A stretch of 64,000 nucleotides of DNA, taken from positions 2,570,001 through 2,634,000 of the forward strand of contig NZ_CP118605.1 of the NCBI RefSeq assembly GCF_029869925.1, given 5' to 3'. The first letter of the stretch is position 1; every line of letters starts with the position of its first letter. The stretch comes from Microbulbifer bruguierae. Lineage in GTDB: Bacteria; Pseudomonadota; Gammaproteobacteria; Pseudomonadales; Cellvibrionaceae. Made by a program: the position numbers and the translations under genes. The notes beneath the pieces are model-generated. The model was not told where the DNA came from. It made no database searches and was given only the letters and a program-made list of their open reading frames with translations. Shown here in pieces: positions 54,707 through 62,736 of this stretch.

Positions 54707-56258
54707 CGTACAGCCTCCAGTGACGCTGCTGGATCAGGCCGATGCAGTGGCGCAGGTCCTGCTCCAGTTCGCGGTCCTGCTCCAGGAATTCAAACGACGC
54801 CGCCACCTGTTGCAGGGTGGTGTGTACACCGCTGGAAAGGCTGTCCTCACTCACTTCGTTGGCGCGCAGGCGCAGCTGTATTCCCTGCCAGGACATCAGC
54901 AGTGCGGCCGCGGTTACCTGCTCGGTGAGTTGCAATACACGCATACAGTCCCGTGCGGCAATGGTGCCCATGCTCACCTTGTCCTGGTTGTGGCACTCGG
55001 TGGATCGGGAGAAGACGCTGGCCGGCATGGTCTGCTTGAGTGCTTCCGCGGTCCAGGCACTGGCGCCGATCTGCACCGCCTTGAAACCGTGGTTGAGCGG
55101 GCGGCGCACACCGGTAGCGCCGGTCAGGTTGGCCGGCAGGCCGTTGTTGAATTTGATATCCGCGAGCTGCGCAATCTGCCGGTCCAGCAGGTCCGCGAGG
55201 TTCGCCACCGCATTTTTCAGGCTGTCCATGGCGAAAGCGATGTGGCCGCCGTAGAAGTGACCACCGTGCAGCACCTGCTCGTTTTCGCCATCGATGATGG
55301 GATTGTCGTTGGCGCTATTCAGTTCGTTCTCGATAAACTGACGCAACCACGGCAGCGAGTCCTGCAACACGCCGATGACATGGGGCGCGCAGCGCAGGGA
55401 ATAGCGGTCCTGCAGGCGACTGCACTGACGGGGCGCGTCGCCCACGTTCAGATCGTCGTGGATCCAGCGTGCAATCTGGTTTTGTCCCGGATGGGGTTTT
55501 ACTGCAAACAGCGCGTTGTCGAAGTGGTAGGCGTTGCCCTGCAGGGCGACACTCATCAGCGCGGTAATGCGCGCGCTCAACTGGCACAGGTATTCCGCGC
55601 GGCTGTAGGCCAGGCAGGCAAGCCCGGTCATGGCGGCGGTGCCGTTCATGATCGCCAGGCCCTCTTTCGGGCGCAGTTTCAGCGGGGTTATTTGCAGCTC
55701 CGCAAACACTTCCGCGGTATTGCACTGTTCACCGCGATACCAGACCTTGCGCCCACCAGCGAGAACTGCCGCGACGTAGGACAGCGGGGTCAGGTCGCCG
55801 CTGGCACCGACACTGCCCTCCTGGGGAATCACTGGAATAATGTCTTTCTGCAGCAGCAACTCCAGCTGTTGCAACAGCTCGTAGCGCACACCGGAGCTGC
55901 CGCGGGCCAGGCTCGCCATACGCGCACCGACGATGGCACGACTCTGCTCCAGGGAAAACACGTCGCCGAGGCCACAGCCGTGGAAGGTGTACAGATGCCG
56001 CGGCAACTCTTCCACCAGATCACCGGGAATATTCACCGTGCAGGAATCCCCATAGCCGGTGGTTACCCCGTAAATGACCCCTTCCTGCTGCCACAGCTGG
56101 TCGAGAAACTGAACGCCCTTTTCGATACGCGCAATAAACTGCTCGTCGGTGGAAAGTTTCACGTCTGCTTTGCCGCGCGCTATGGCATTGATCTGCTCGA
56201 CACTCAATGCAGTGCCGTCGAACACAACCGGAGTACGCTGCATGACTGCGCTGTTCAT
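54696..56258 (-). CDS. Aromatic amino acid ammonia-lyase (HAL/PAL/TAL family)
   Basis: This enzyme of about 520 residues with the self-made MIO cofactor shows the Ala-Ser-Gly triad in GSVGASGDLTPLSY (152-154) and the catalytic Tyr in VIYGVTTGYGD (Y63). It deaminates an aromatic amino acid, most likely tyrosine or phenylalanine, to the cinnamate-type starter of the aryl polyene. The selectivity pair is FH (F92-H93, in LYTFHGCGLGD), unlike SH of histidine lyases, HL of the Rhodobacter tyrosine lyase and FL of phenylalanine lyases. I chose ATG 56258, which overlaps the acyltransferase stop by 4 bases; the frame is open to 56315. No hutU or other histidine genes are nearby. Confidence 0.88.
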   Translation of the reverse strand: MNSAVMQRTPVVFDGTALSVEQINAIARGKADVKLSTDEQFIARIEKGVQFLDQLWQQEGVIYGVTTGYGDSCTVNIPGDLVEELPRHLYTFHGCGLGDVFSLEQSRAIVGARMASLARGSSGVRYELLQQLELLLQKDIIPVIPQEGSVGASGDLTPLSYVAAVLAGGRKVWYRGEQCNTAEVFAELQITPLKLRPKEGLAIMNGTAAMTGLACLAYSRAEYLCQLSARITALMSVALQGNAYHFDNALFAVKPHPGQNQIARWIHDDLNVGDAPRQCSRLQDRYSLRCAPHVIGVLQDSLPWLRQFIENELNSANDNPIIDGENEQVLHGGHFYGGHIAFAMDSLKNAVANLADLLDRQIAQLADIKFNNGLPANLTGATGVRRPLNHGFKAVQIGASAWTAEALKQTMPASVFSRSTECHNQDKVSMGTIAARDCMRVLQLTEQVTAAALLMSWQGIQLRLRANEVSEDSLSSGVHTTLQQVAASFEFLEQDRELEQDLRHCIGLIQQRHWRLYGDR

Positions 56259-57181
56259 AAGGCTTGATTCCAGAAAGGATAAAAGTTGTACCACTGCAGG
56301 GGCGCCTTGTGGCAATAGTGTTCAAGGCGCGCTGCGTAGGTCGCGATCAGTTCGCGAATATGGGCTTCGCGATTGCCCCGCTCCATCACCACTTTGTCAC
56401 AGAGCTTTTCCAGATAAATGTCGTAGCCCGCATCACTGCGCAGGCAAAACAGGGTATATACCGGGCAGCGCAACAGCGCACCGAGAATATACGGCCCCTG
56501 CGGAAAAGCCGCGGGGCGGCCGAGAAAATCCGCCAGAGCGGTACGCCCAACAGAATCCACCGGTGTGCGGTCACCCACGATGACGACAAACTCACCACGC
56601 TCCACCGATTCCGACAACTGCATCGCCAGTGCCGGGGAAATTTCCGTAACCTGGGTCAGACGCAACTGGCTGTTGGGGTTGAGCAGTTTCATCATGCGAT
56701 TGAATTTTTTCGCATGCTTGGTGTGTACCAGCACATTCACCTTCATGCTGGAGTGGAAACTGCCCAGCGCCCGGCACACTTCCAGATTACCGAGGTGAGA
56801 ACCGATCAGGATACCGCCACGGCCCTGTTCACCCAGACTGTGCAGATACGCCTGATTGGGAAAATTCATGCAGCTGCGGGGAATGCCCACAAACCAGGCT
56901 TCCAGCTTCTCCCGCGCGCTGTCGGCAAAATTCAGAAATACCCGAAATGCGGTGAACCAGTCGGAGCGGATGCCACTATCGGGATAGCGCTCGGCAAACA
57001 ATGCCAGGTACTCGCGAATCGATCGCCGGCCCGCGCCATTTTTCAGGAAATAGCACAACACCACCGGATACACGGCGATCTTGAAAGCAATCGGCCCAAG
57101 TCGATGGTGCAGCAGAAACAGGAATTTGATCCCGAGGAAGAACCCCTGCTCGCGGTAGCGGGACCAGTGCAGCGCGCTCAT
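56255..57181 (-). CDS. LpxL/HtrB-like lysophospholipid acyltransferase (part of ApeJ function)
   Basis: This 308-residue membrane-associated acyltransferase shows ILIGSHLGNLEVCRAL near residue 130 (H-x4-E type catalytic motif), FVVIGDRTPVDSVGR region near 195 and FPQGPYILGALLRCPVY near 225. It is predicted to attach the aryl polyene acyl chain to a lipid or sugar-lipid. In E. coli the ApeJ protein fuses a GT2 domain and this acyltransferase; here they are separate genes overlapping by 4 bases. Confidence 0.85.
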   Translation of the reverse strand: MSALHWSRYREQGFFLGIKFLFLLHHRLGPIAFKIAVYPVVLCYFLKNGAGRRSIREYLALFAERYPDSGIRSDWFTAFRVFLNFADSAREKLEAWFVGIPRSCMNFPNQAYLHSLGEQGRGGILIGSHLGNLEVCRALGSFHSSMKVNVLVHTKHAKKFNRMMKLLNPNSQLRLTQVTEISPALAMQLSESVERGEFVVIVGDRTPVDSVGRTALADFLGRPAAFPQGPYILGALLRCPVYTLFCLRSDAGYDIYLEKLCDKVVMERGNREAHIRELIATYAARLEHYCHKAPLQWYNFYPFWNQAL

Positions 57182-57930
57182 GCCGCCACCTGCTTGCGCG
57201 GCCGGCGAAACAGTCGCAACAACATACCGAAAAACAGCCGCGTGTGCATGGCGGAAATCAGCCAGTTGTCCTGCAGCCCGCGGAAGTGGGAAACCCCGTC
57301 TACCGGGTAGCGCACCTTTACCGGCAACTGGATCAGGCCGTAGCGGCGCCAGTGCCAGCGCACCAGCACCTCCGGGTCGAAGTCCATGCGGTCGCCGGTG
57401 TACTCCTCATCCAGCAGCGCCACCGTCCGCGCCAGCGGATAACTGCGCAGACCACACATGGAATCGCGGATTTCCAGCGAGCGGGAATTGATCCAAACCC
57501 ACACGTGGGTCAGGTAGCGGGCGATAAAGCGGCCCATGGGCACAGACTGGTCATACACCGGATAGCCACATACCAGCGCGCCGGGATTCGCCGCGCTGTG
57601 CTGGATAAACTGGGGGATATCCAGCGGATTGTGCTGGCCGTCGGCATCCACCTGGATACCGTGGCTGTAGCCCAGTGCCAGCGCCGCGCGCAAACCGGTT
57701 TTTACCGCGGCGCCCTTGCCGCCGTTGTGCTCGCGCACCTGCAGGTGAACCCACTCCGGCTCAGCGTCAGCAATACGCTGCAGCGTCTCTCGGCACGGCG
57801 CATCGCAACCGTCGTCGACCAGTACGCAGGGCAGGCCGAATTCCCGCAGAGATTCCACGGTGGCGGCGATGGCCCCCTCGTGGTTGTACACAGGGATCAC
57901 AAAACAGGGCTTCACAGTGCTATCAGCCAT
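57178..57930 (-). CDS. Family 2 glycosyltransferase (part of ApeJ function)
   Basis: This 250-residue GT-A enzyme shows CFVIPVYNHEGAIAATVESL at the N-terminus, PCVLVDDGCDAP, HNGGKGAAVKTGLRAA and the metal motif QVDADGQHNPLD near residue 93. It is predicted to glycosylate the polyene lipid or its carrier. It overlaps the AMP-ligase gene by 8 bases and the acyltransferase gene by 4. Confidence 0.88.
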   Translation of the reverse strand: MADSTVKPCFVIPVYNHEGAIAATVESLREFGLPCVLVDDGCDAPCRETLQRIADAEPEWVHLQVREHNGGKGAAVKTGLRAALALGYSHGIQVDADGQHNPLDIPQFIQHSAANPGALVCGYPVYDQSVPMGRFIARYLTHVWVWINSRSLEIRDSMCGLRSYPLARTVALLDEEYTGDRMDFDPEVLVRWHWRRYGLIQLPVKVRYPVDGVSHFRGLQDNWLISAMHTRLFFGMLLRLFRRPRKQVAA

Positions 57931-59716
57931 GGCGAAAACTCAACTTGCCACTGCTGAACTCTTCGCTTCCCCAGAAAAAGCGATAGTGCAATTTCTGCTT
58001 TTCCGGGTCGAAGGTCAGCTCCAGCTCTGCCCGCTCTTCCGGTACCAGCAGCTGTTTGAATTTGATATTTTCCATACCGGCAAATTCGCCGGGAATCTGC
58101 AGCAATGTTTTGCCAAAGTGCACTGCCCAGTCGATCTGCACCACACCGGGTACAACCGGCGCGGTTTCAAAATGGCCGGGTAGACACGGCAGGTTGCGCG
58201 GTATACGCAGGGAGACTTTCGCACTCTTGCGCGCGCTATCCACAGCCGCTTCTACCTCGGTCGCGTCCACTTCCGGCAACATCGAAGCAGGCGTGGCAAA
58301 TGCCGTTTCGGAATCGGTTTCAAACACGTTCATCAGCAACTCTCTGGGGCTCTTGCCCTGTTGGTTGACCGGGATGGCGGCGACCATGCGCCAGGAGCGG
58401 GGCAGCGCCACCCCGTCCAGATCCGGCGCGAGCATGGCGCGCAGCTGGCGCACCAGCGCGGACTTGCCACAGATATTCAATTGCGCACGCCCCTCGTCGC
58501 TGGGCACCACCAAAGCACCCAGCAGATCGCGACTGCGCCGCGGGCCCTTGGGCAGCACCAGAACTCTGGCTGTTGTCACCAGTGGCGACGCACTCAGCAG
58601 TCGCTCGACCTGGGTAAGGGAGATGCGCTTTTCCTCGATTTTCGCGATCTGGTCCGCGCGCCCGAGTAACTCAAACCGCTCGCCGACCATCCGCACCCGG
58701 TCCTGGGTGGCAAACCCCTCTGCGATCCAGGGTGACTGCACCTGCAACAGTGGCGGCTCTTCCGTCGATGCAGTGACCTGAACACCGACCTGGACATCCT
58801 GCAGTGGGCTCCACAGGCTATTGCCGTCCCGCTGCTGCCGCCAACCGATACCTCCGGTTTCGGTGCTGCCGTAGATTTCCAACGGCCAGTGCCCGGCCAG
58901 CTCGGCGATAGCCGCGGCGTCCTGCGCAGCAAGAGGGCCGCCGGAAGAGAAAATCGCGCTCAGGAAGCGCGCCTGCTGCCAGGGCCAGGCATCGTTGCGG
59001 CGGCTCAGCTGTGCGGGACTCGCCACCCACAGGGCGGGAGCCAGGTTTTGTGCATCGCGCAACAGCGCGGCGACGTCCACGTAGGTCTTGCTGACAAACG
59101 CGCGCCCGCTGCTCAGGGGCCACAGCAGTCTGAACAGCATCCCATAAATATGCTGGTGGCTGACCGTCGCCAGCACGCTACAGTCGGCGACAAGTGATCC
59201 CCACTGTTGTTGCTGCGCGGCGATTTCTGCCATCAATTGCGGCAACTGTTTGTGGATACTCTGGGGTTCGCCGCTGCTACCGGAAGTAAACAACTGCAGC
59301 TCTCCGGCAAAATGTTGCGGTAATTCGCCACCGGCACCAGCAGAGTGAACTGCCGACAACCGGAATGCCCGTTGCCGACCATTGCCAGCGGGCCACTCCC
59401 CCAGCCACAGGTCGATATCTGCCAGCGCCTCGCGGGTCGCCCGCTTGTTATTGGCGGGAATGACCAGCTGCAGGTCTGCGGCGAGGCCGGCAAACAGCCA
59501 CACGCAGAACTCGTAGGTATCCGTGCAGTAGAGCGCGGTGCGGCGCAAGGATTCCGTGCGCGGCAATTCGTTCAGCTGCCTTTCTACCAGGGCGTGAGCG
59601 CGGGCGAGGTCGCGCTTGAATTCGGCGAGAGATATTTCACCGCCATCGGCGGCGACACAGAAAAGTGCCTGGTCGCCGGTGTGCCCGAATAACTGTTGCC
59701 ACTGCATGTTGCGCAC
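57923..59716 (-). CDS. apeHI: AMP-ligase (ApeH) fused to a dehydratase domain (ApeI)
   Basis: This 597-residue fusion starts with an acyl-AMP ligase (about 1-460), with LFTSGSSGEPQSIHK as the phosphate loop, EIYGSTETGGIGWRQ near 278, and an interdomain region with RVRMVGERFELLGRADQIAK. It should activate the aromatic starter acid and load it on an ACP. The C-terminal part, about 485-597 (SLRIPRNLPCLPGHFETAPVVPG), is a hot-dog dehydratase of the ApeI type. In E. coli and Xenorhabdus these are separate proteins. The lysine usually ending the P-loop (PKG) is replaced (EPQS). Start at ATG 59716 or 59707. Confidence 0.85.
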   Translation of the reverse strand: MRNMQWQQLFGHTGDQALFCVAADGGEISLAEFKRDLARAHALVERQLNELPRTESLRRTALYCTDTYEFCVWLFAGLAADLQLVIPANNKRATREALADIDLWLGEWPAGNGRQRAFRLSAVHSAGAGGELPQHFAGELQLFTSGSSGEPQSIHKQLPQLMAEIAAQQQQWGSLVADCSVLATVSHQHIYGMLFRLLWPLSSGRAFVSKTYVDVAALLRDAQNLAPALWVASPAQLSRRNDAWPWQQARFLSAIFSSGGPLAAQDAAAIAELAGHWPLEIYGSTETGGIGWRQQRDGNSLWSPLQDVQVGVQVTASTEEPPLLQVQSPWIAEGFATQDRVRMVGERFELLGRADQIAKIEEKRISLTQVERLLSASPLVTTARVLVLPKGPRRSRDLLGALVVPSDEGRAQLNICGKSALVRQLRAMLAPDLDGVALPRSWRMVAAIPVNQQGKSPRELLMNVFETDSETAFATPASMLPEVDATEVEAAVDSARKSAKVSLRIPRNLPCLPGHFETAPVVPGVVQIDWAVHFGKTLLQIPGEFAGMENIKFKQLLVPEERAELELTFDPEKQKLHYRFFWGSEEFSSGKLSFRHG

Positions 59717-59722
59717 CGCTAT

Positions 59723-60304
59723 TCAGGTCGTGGTACCGGTACTGCGACGGACGCGGCTGCGCAGCAGCCATTCGCCGGCCAGCAGCAGGCCCATCAACAG
59801 GTAGGAAATCAGGCCGTTGTACAGGGTCCACAACGACAGGTCACCATTTACCGCAGTGCCCGCGGCAATGGCGCCGTTGGCAATAAAAAATCCGCACCAC
59901 ACCTGGGTTACCCGGCGTGTATAGGCAATGCCGCTTGGCGGCAGGTTTGGTTCGCGCAGGCGCGCCAGCCGCTCAATGACCGTCTGCGACTGGAACAACA
60001 GACTGTGGACAAAAATTCCCAGCATCAACAGGTTGCAAAAGACCGGGTACCAGAGCAGGCCCTGGCTGTCGCCGCGCAACCAGCTGGTGGCGGCGACCGC
60101 GGCGAGAATAGCCGCCAGAGCGCCGGCGCCAATGCGACCGCCAACGCTGTGCTTTTCCGACGATATCAGCAGCAGGCGCAGCCCCGCCACCGCCAGCAGC
60201 AGGGCCAGCAGAGCGCCGAGGGACAGGTACTGGATACCGAAGTACACCGCCAGCGGATACGCGGTAACCACCAGTACCAGAATGACCTGCGCCAGCCGGG
60301 ACAT
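59723..60304 (-). CDS. apeG: Polytopic membrane protein (ApeG, COG4648 family)
   Basis: This 193-residue protein has about six hydrophobic segments and short basic loops, starting RLAQVILVLVVTAYPLAVY. It is the conserved APE-cluster membrane protein between the ACP and AMP-ligase genes. The role is unknown; it may help anchor the synthase complex at the membrane. Its start overlaps the ACP stop by one base. Confidence 0.8.
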   Translation of the reverse strand: MSRLAQVILVLVVTAYPLAVYFGIQYLSLGALLALLLAVAGLRLLLISSEKHSVGGRIGAGALAAILAAVAATSWLRGDSQGLLWYPVFCNLLMLGIFVHSLLFQSQTVIERLARLREPNLPPSGIAYTRRVTQVWCGFFIANGAIAAGTAVNGDLSLWTLYNGLISYLLMGLLLAGEWLLRSRVRRSTGTTT

Positions 60305-60555
60305 TACTCGGCCACCACCTTTTCAATCGCGCTCATTACGTCACCTACGGTGCGCACATTTTTGAACTCTTCCGGGGCAATTTTTTTGCCGGTGAGTTCT
60401 TTCAGGCGCACGATAAGGTCTACCGCATCGATACTGTCGATATCCAGATCATCGGAAAGATGGGCGTCTTCGCGCACATCTTCCGGCTCCACTTCAAACA
60501 TCTCAACCAGGATGTCTTTCAGCTGAGTAAAAATCGCTTCTCTGTTTTCAAACAT
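60304..60555 (-). CDS. apeF: Acyl carrier protein (ApeF-type)
   Basis: This 83-residue acidic protein has a phosphopantetheine site in DDLDIDSIDAVDLIVRL. It is the second of two carriers in the operon; it probably carries either the starter or the growing chain. In described APE systems ApeE and ApeF differ in role. It overlaps apeG by one base and lies about 33 bases after the first carrier. Confidence 0.9.
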   Translation of the reverse strand: MFENREAIFTQLKDILVEMFEVEPEDVREDAHLSDDLDIDSIDAVDLIVRLKELTGKKIAPEEFKNVRTVGDVMSAIEKVVAE

Positions 60556-60588
60556 CGTTCTTTCTCTCTGTGGCCAGTGTCTGAAAAA

Positions 60589-60849
60589 TCAGGCGCTCTG
60601 GCTTTCCGCAACAAATTTCGCCAGGTTATTCACGCTGGCAAAGTGCGTTTTGGTGTTTTCGTTTTCCGCATCGATGCTGATATTGTATTTCTTCTGCAAC
60701 GCCAGGCCGAGCTCCAGCGCATCAATGGAATCCAGACCCAGGCCCTCGCCGAACAGGGGCTCTTCTGCCTGGATATCTTCCGGAGTTACATCTTCAAGGT
60801 TCAGTACATCGATAATCAGAACCTTGAGCTCTTCTACCAGATTGCTCAC
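60589..60849 (-). CDS. apeE: Acyl carrier protein (ApeE-type)
   Basis: This 86-residue acidic carrier has a phosphopantetheine serine in GEGLGLDSIDALELGLAL. It overlaps the acyltransferase gene by 4 bases. By gene order (after apeC and apeD) it corresponds to ApeE, which carries the growing polyene in characterised systems. Confidence 0.9.
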   Translation of the reverse strand: MSNLVEELKVLIIDVLNLEDVTPEDIQAEEPLFGEGLGLDSIDALELGLALQKKYNISIDAENENTKTHFASVNNLAKFVAESQSA

Positions 60850-61682
60850 GCCGCGCGCTCCTCAGTGAAATACACTTTTAATTGGTTGGTAATTTTTCTC
60901 GCGGCAAGCGGCGTTTCCTGCATATCCTCGAGCGGGATCAGCTGCTCACCATTGGAAATCACAAATTCAAAATGCGGTCTGGAATCAGGGATACTGTACC
61001 AGGGAACATTTTTCATCAGCATCGGGGGGTTGCAGCGGATGGTGACCAGGGTCGGCCTCACGCCGGCACGCAGGGCCATATAGGCGGCACCGCGCTGCAA
61101 ACGAAGTTCTTTGCCCGGCACCGTGCGCGTGCCTTCCGGAAACAGCACCACACTCTCGCCTCGCGCCAGGGAAGCGGCAGCCATGGCGATGATTTTTTCC
61201 GGGTCATCATTGGGGATATACCCTGCGGTGGTCACCGCGCCGCGCATAAACGGATTGCGGAACAGACTCGCCTTGACGATACAGTTAGCGTTGGGAATAC
61301 GCGAAATCAGGAACACCACATCGATCAGCGACGGGTGATTGGCCAGCACCAACTGGCCCGGCTCGCGCAGCTTTTCCTCACCGTGCATACGATAGGTATA
61401 TATTCCGGTGATATGCATAAAACCGATAAAGGTTTTGAACGCGCCCTGAACCATATCCCGCGCTTTGCGCTGACGCAGCGCCGGGTCCCGGTAAAGGAAT
61501 TTCAACGGGGGAAACAGGACAAAACGCAGCACCAGTCCGCCCACGCCAAACAGACTGAACGCCGTGGCGGTTGCCAGCAGACGCAGCCAATAGCGGTCGC
61601 GGCGCTTGCCGGCGGGCGCCGCCGCCACGGTTATTCCATCGGCTGTAGAAGCGGCTACTGTAGAATCCACCAAATCAGGCAT
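60846..61682 (-). CDS. apeD: 1-acylglycerol-3-phosphate acyltransferase-like protein (ApeD-type)
   Basis: This protein of about 278 residues has one membrane segment (about 35-60) and the PlsC motifs VLANHPSLIDVVFL (H-x4-D) and VVLFPEGTRTVPGK. It is predicted to transfer an acyl chain to a lysophospholipid-like acceptor. I chose ATG 61682, which has GGAAGGA upstream and overlaps the end of the chain-length factor gene by 8 bases; the frame is open to 61736. Confidence 0.87.
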   Translation of the reverse strand: MPDLVDSTVAASTADGITVAAAPAGKRRDRYWLRLLATATAFSLFGVGGLVLRFVLFPPLKFLYRDPALRQRKARDMVQGAFKTFIGFMHITGIYTYRMHGEEKLREPGQLVLANHPSLIDVVFLISRIPNANCIVKASLFRNPFMRGAVTTAGYIPNDDPEKIIAMAAASLARGESVVLFPEGTRTVPGKELRLQRGAAYMALRAGVRPTLVTIRCNPPMLMKNVPWYSIPDSRPHFEFVISNGEQLIPLEDMQETPLAARKITNQLKVYFTEERAA

Positions 61683-62430
61683 CACTATTCCTTCCGATAA
61701 GCAATTCCCAGCCCTGTCCCAGAGGCAAGCTGCCACTACCGTCCACCAGCGCAGTAATCAGCGGCAACTGATATTCCGCCCACTCAAACGCGGACACCGC
61801 GGCGTTAGCCTCCGGGTTATATCGCAACTCAGCGCGATACTCTCCTTCCCGAGGACCTTCGCCCGGGTTGTTCGAGGCTCTCAGGTGCAGAGTTGTGGCG
61901 CAGATGCGCTGCGGGCTTTCGGTGTTGTGCAGATAAAGTTCCGGCAGCGGCTCTTCGTAAAATTGCAGCAGCATCTCCGGTGCCCCTTCAGCGAGCATGG
62001 CGGCCGCCTCGATAAATCCGCTGTGCAGGGGAAAATCTCCCCCCGCCAGCGCGAGCGCCGGGGAATGGATACCGAGAGAGATGGATAGCTGGCCGACGAT
62101 GGCATTGTGCACCGACAGGCCGAATGCCGTGGGCGAAAGGGGCTCCCCCGCCGCCACGTCCTGCAACAGGGTATAGGTGCGCTGTGCTTCGCCGTGAACG
62201 GAACAGCAGAGGACGGGCATATCGCGCCCATCCAGCAAGGCATGCGCGGTGGCCATCGCCGCTTTGGCCAGCGCGCTCAGGCGCCGGCGCTGCATCGCGG
62301 GCAGAAAGCTGATGTCGGGAATGGCCTGATCGGCGAAATTCAGCTCGCCGTCGCGCCAGCGCTGCCAATCGACAGCATCGCTGAGGCCTGGCGCCCAGGC
62401 GCGCCATGCGGAAATCGTGAATTCAGACAC
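61675..62430 (-). CDS. apeC: Ketosynthase-like chain-length factor (ApeC-type)
   Basis: This 251-residue protein matches the short ketosynthase-like family (ketoacyl-synt_2) found first in APE operons. It has AVDWQRWRDGELNF near the start, SVHGEAQRTYTLLQDVAAGE near 78 and PTAFGLSVHNAIVGQLSISL near 100. It lacks a catalytic Cys and is known to pair with the ApeO ketosynthase and set chain length. It heads the leftward operon. About 300 bases separate it from the upstream peptidase gene, so the operon promoter should lie there. Confidence 0.87.
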   Translation of the reverse strand: MSEFTISAWRAWAPGLSDAVDWQRWRDGELNFADQAIPDISFLPAMQRRRLSALAKAAMATAHALLDGRDMPVLCCSVHGEAQRTYTLLQDVAAGEPLSPTAFGLSVHNAIVGQLSISLGIHSPALALAGGDFPLHSGFIEAAAMLAEGAPEMLLQFYEEPLPELYLHNTESPQRICATTLHLRASNNPGEGPREGEYRAELRYNPEANAAVSAFEWAEYQLPLITALVDGSGSLPLGQGWELLIGRNSDA

Positions 62431-62736
62431 CGGCTACTCAATGGAGACGAGCCCCACCCCTCTGATAAATGCACGCGGCGGTTCGAGCCCTGGTTACCAC
62501 GCGCCTGCAGCAAAATATTGAACGTACTGGCGGAAAATCCTACCCCGCCGCCAACGCGGCCCGAAATGGTACACAAACTGACCAATTTCTACCAGCCGCA
62601 CAGACCAATTTTGAAGTAATTCCGACTGTGATCCCGATGCCGGTTCCGGACAATTGGTCGCGACTGCAGACTCTACCGCGATTTCGGTCTTTTCCGGAAA
62701 TATAAGCGCACCGTTGGTCACATTTTTTTGTACCGT
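62431..62736. other. Promoter region of the APE operon
   Basis: This gap of 306 bases lies between the M28 peptidase gene and apeC, both leftward. It holds three copies of GACCAATT (62580-62659). I see no reliable -35/-10 pair and no clear terminator for the peptidase gene. No gene seen. Confidence 0.5.
62580..62659. repeat. Three copies of GACCAATT upstream of the APE operon
   Basis: GACCAATTT occurs as direct repeats at 62580-62588 and 62603-62611, 23 bases apart, and GACCAATT in inverse orientation at 62652-62659 (AATTGGTC). The 23-base phasing (about two helix turns) suggests a regulator binding cooperatively. No regulator gene is next to the operon. Confidence 0.4.

Noticed and set aside
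54696..56258. Histidine ammonia-lyase of histidine breakdown (hutH)
   Set aside because: No hut genes are nearby, the selectivity pair is not SH, and the gene overlaps APE genes on both sides.
54630..56267. 545-codon open frame on the plus strand
   Set aside because: It lies opposite the ammonia-lyase gene in GC-rich DNA. Its product has no recognisable motif, whereas the minus strand shows the MIO triad and overlaps its neighbours as in an operon.
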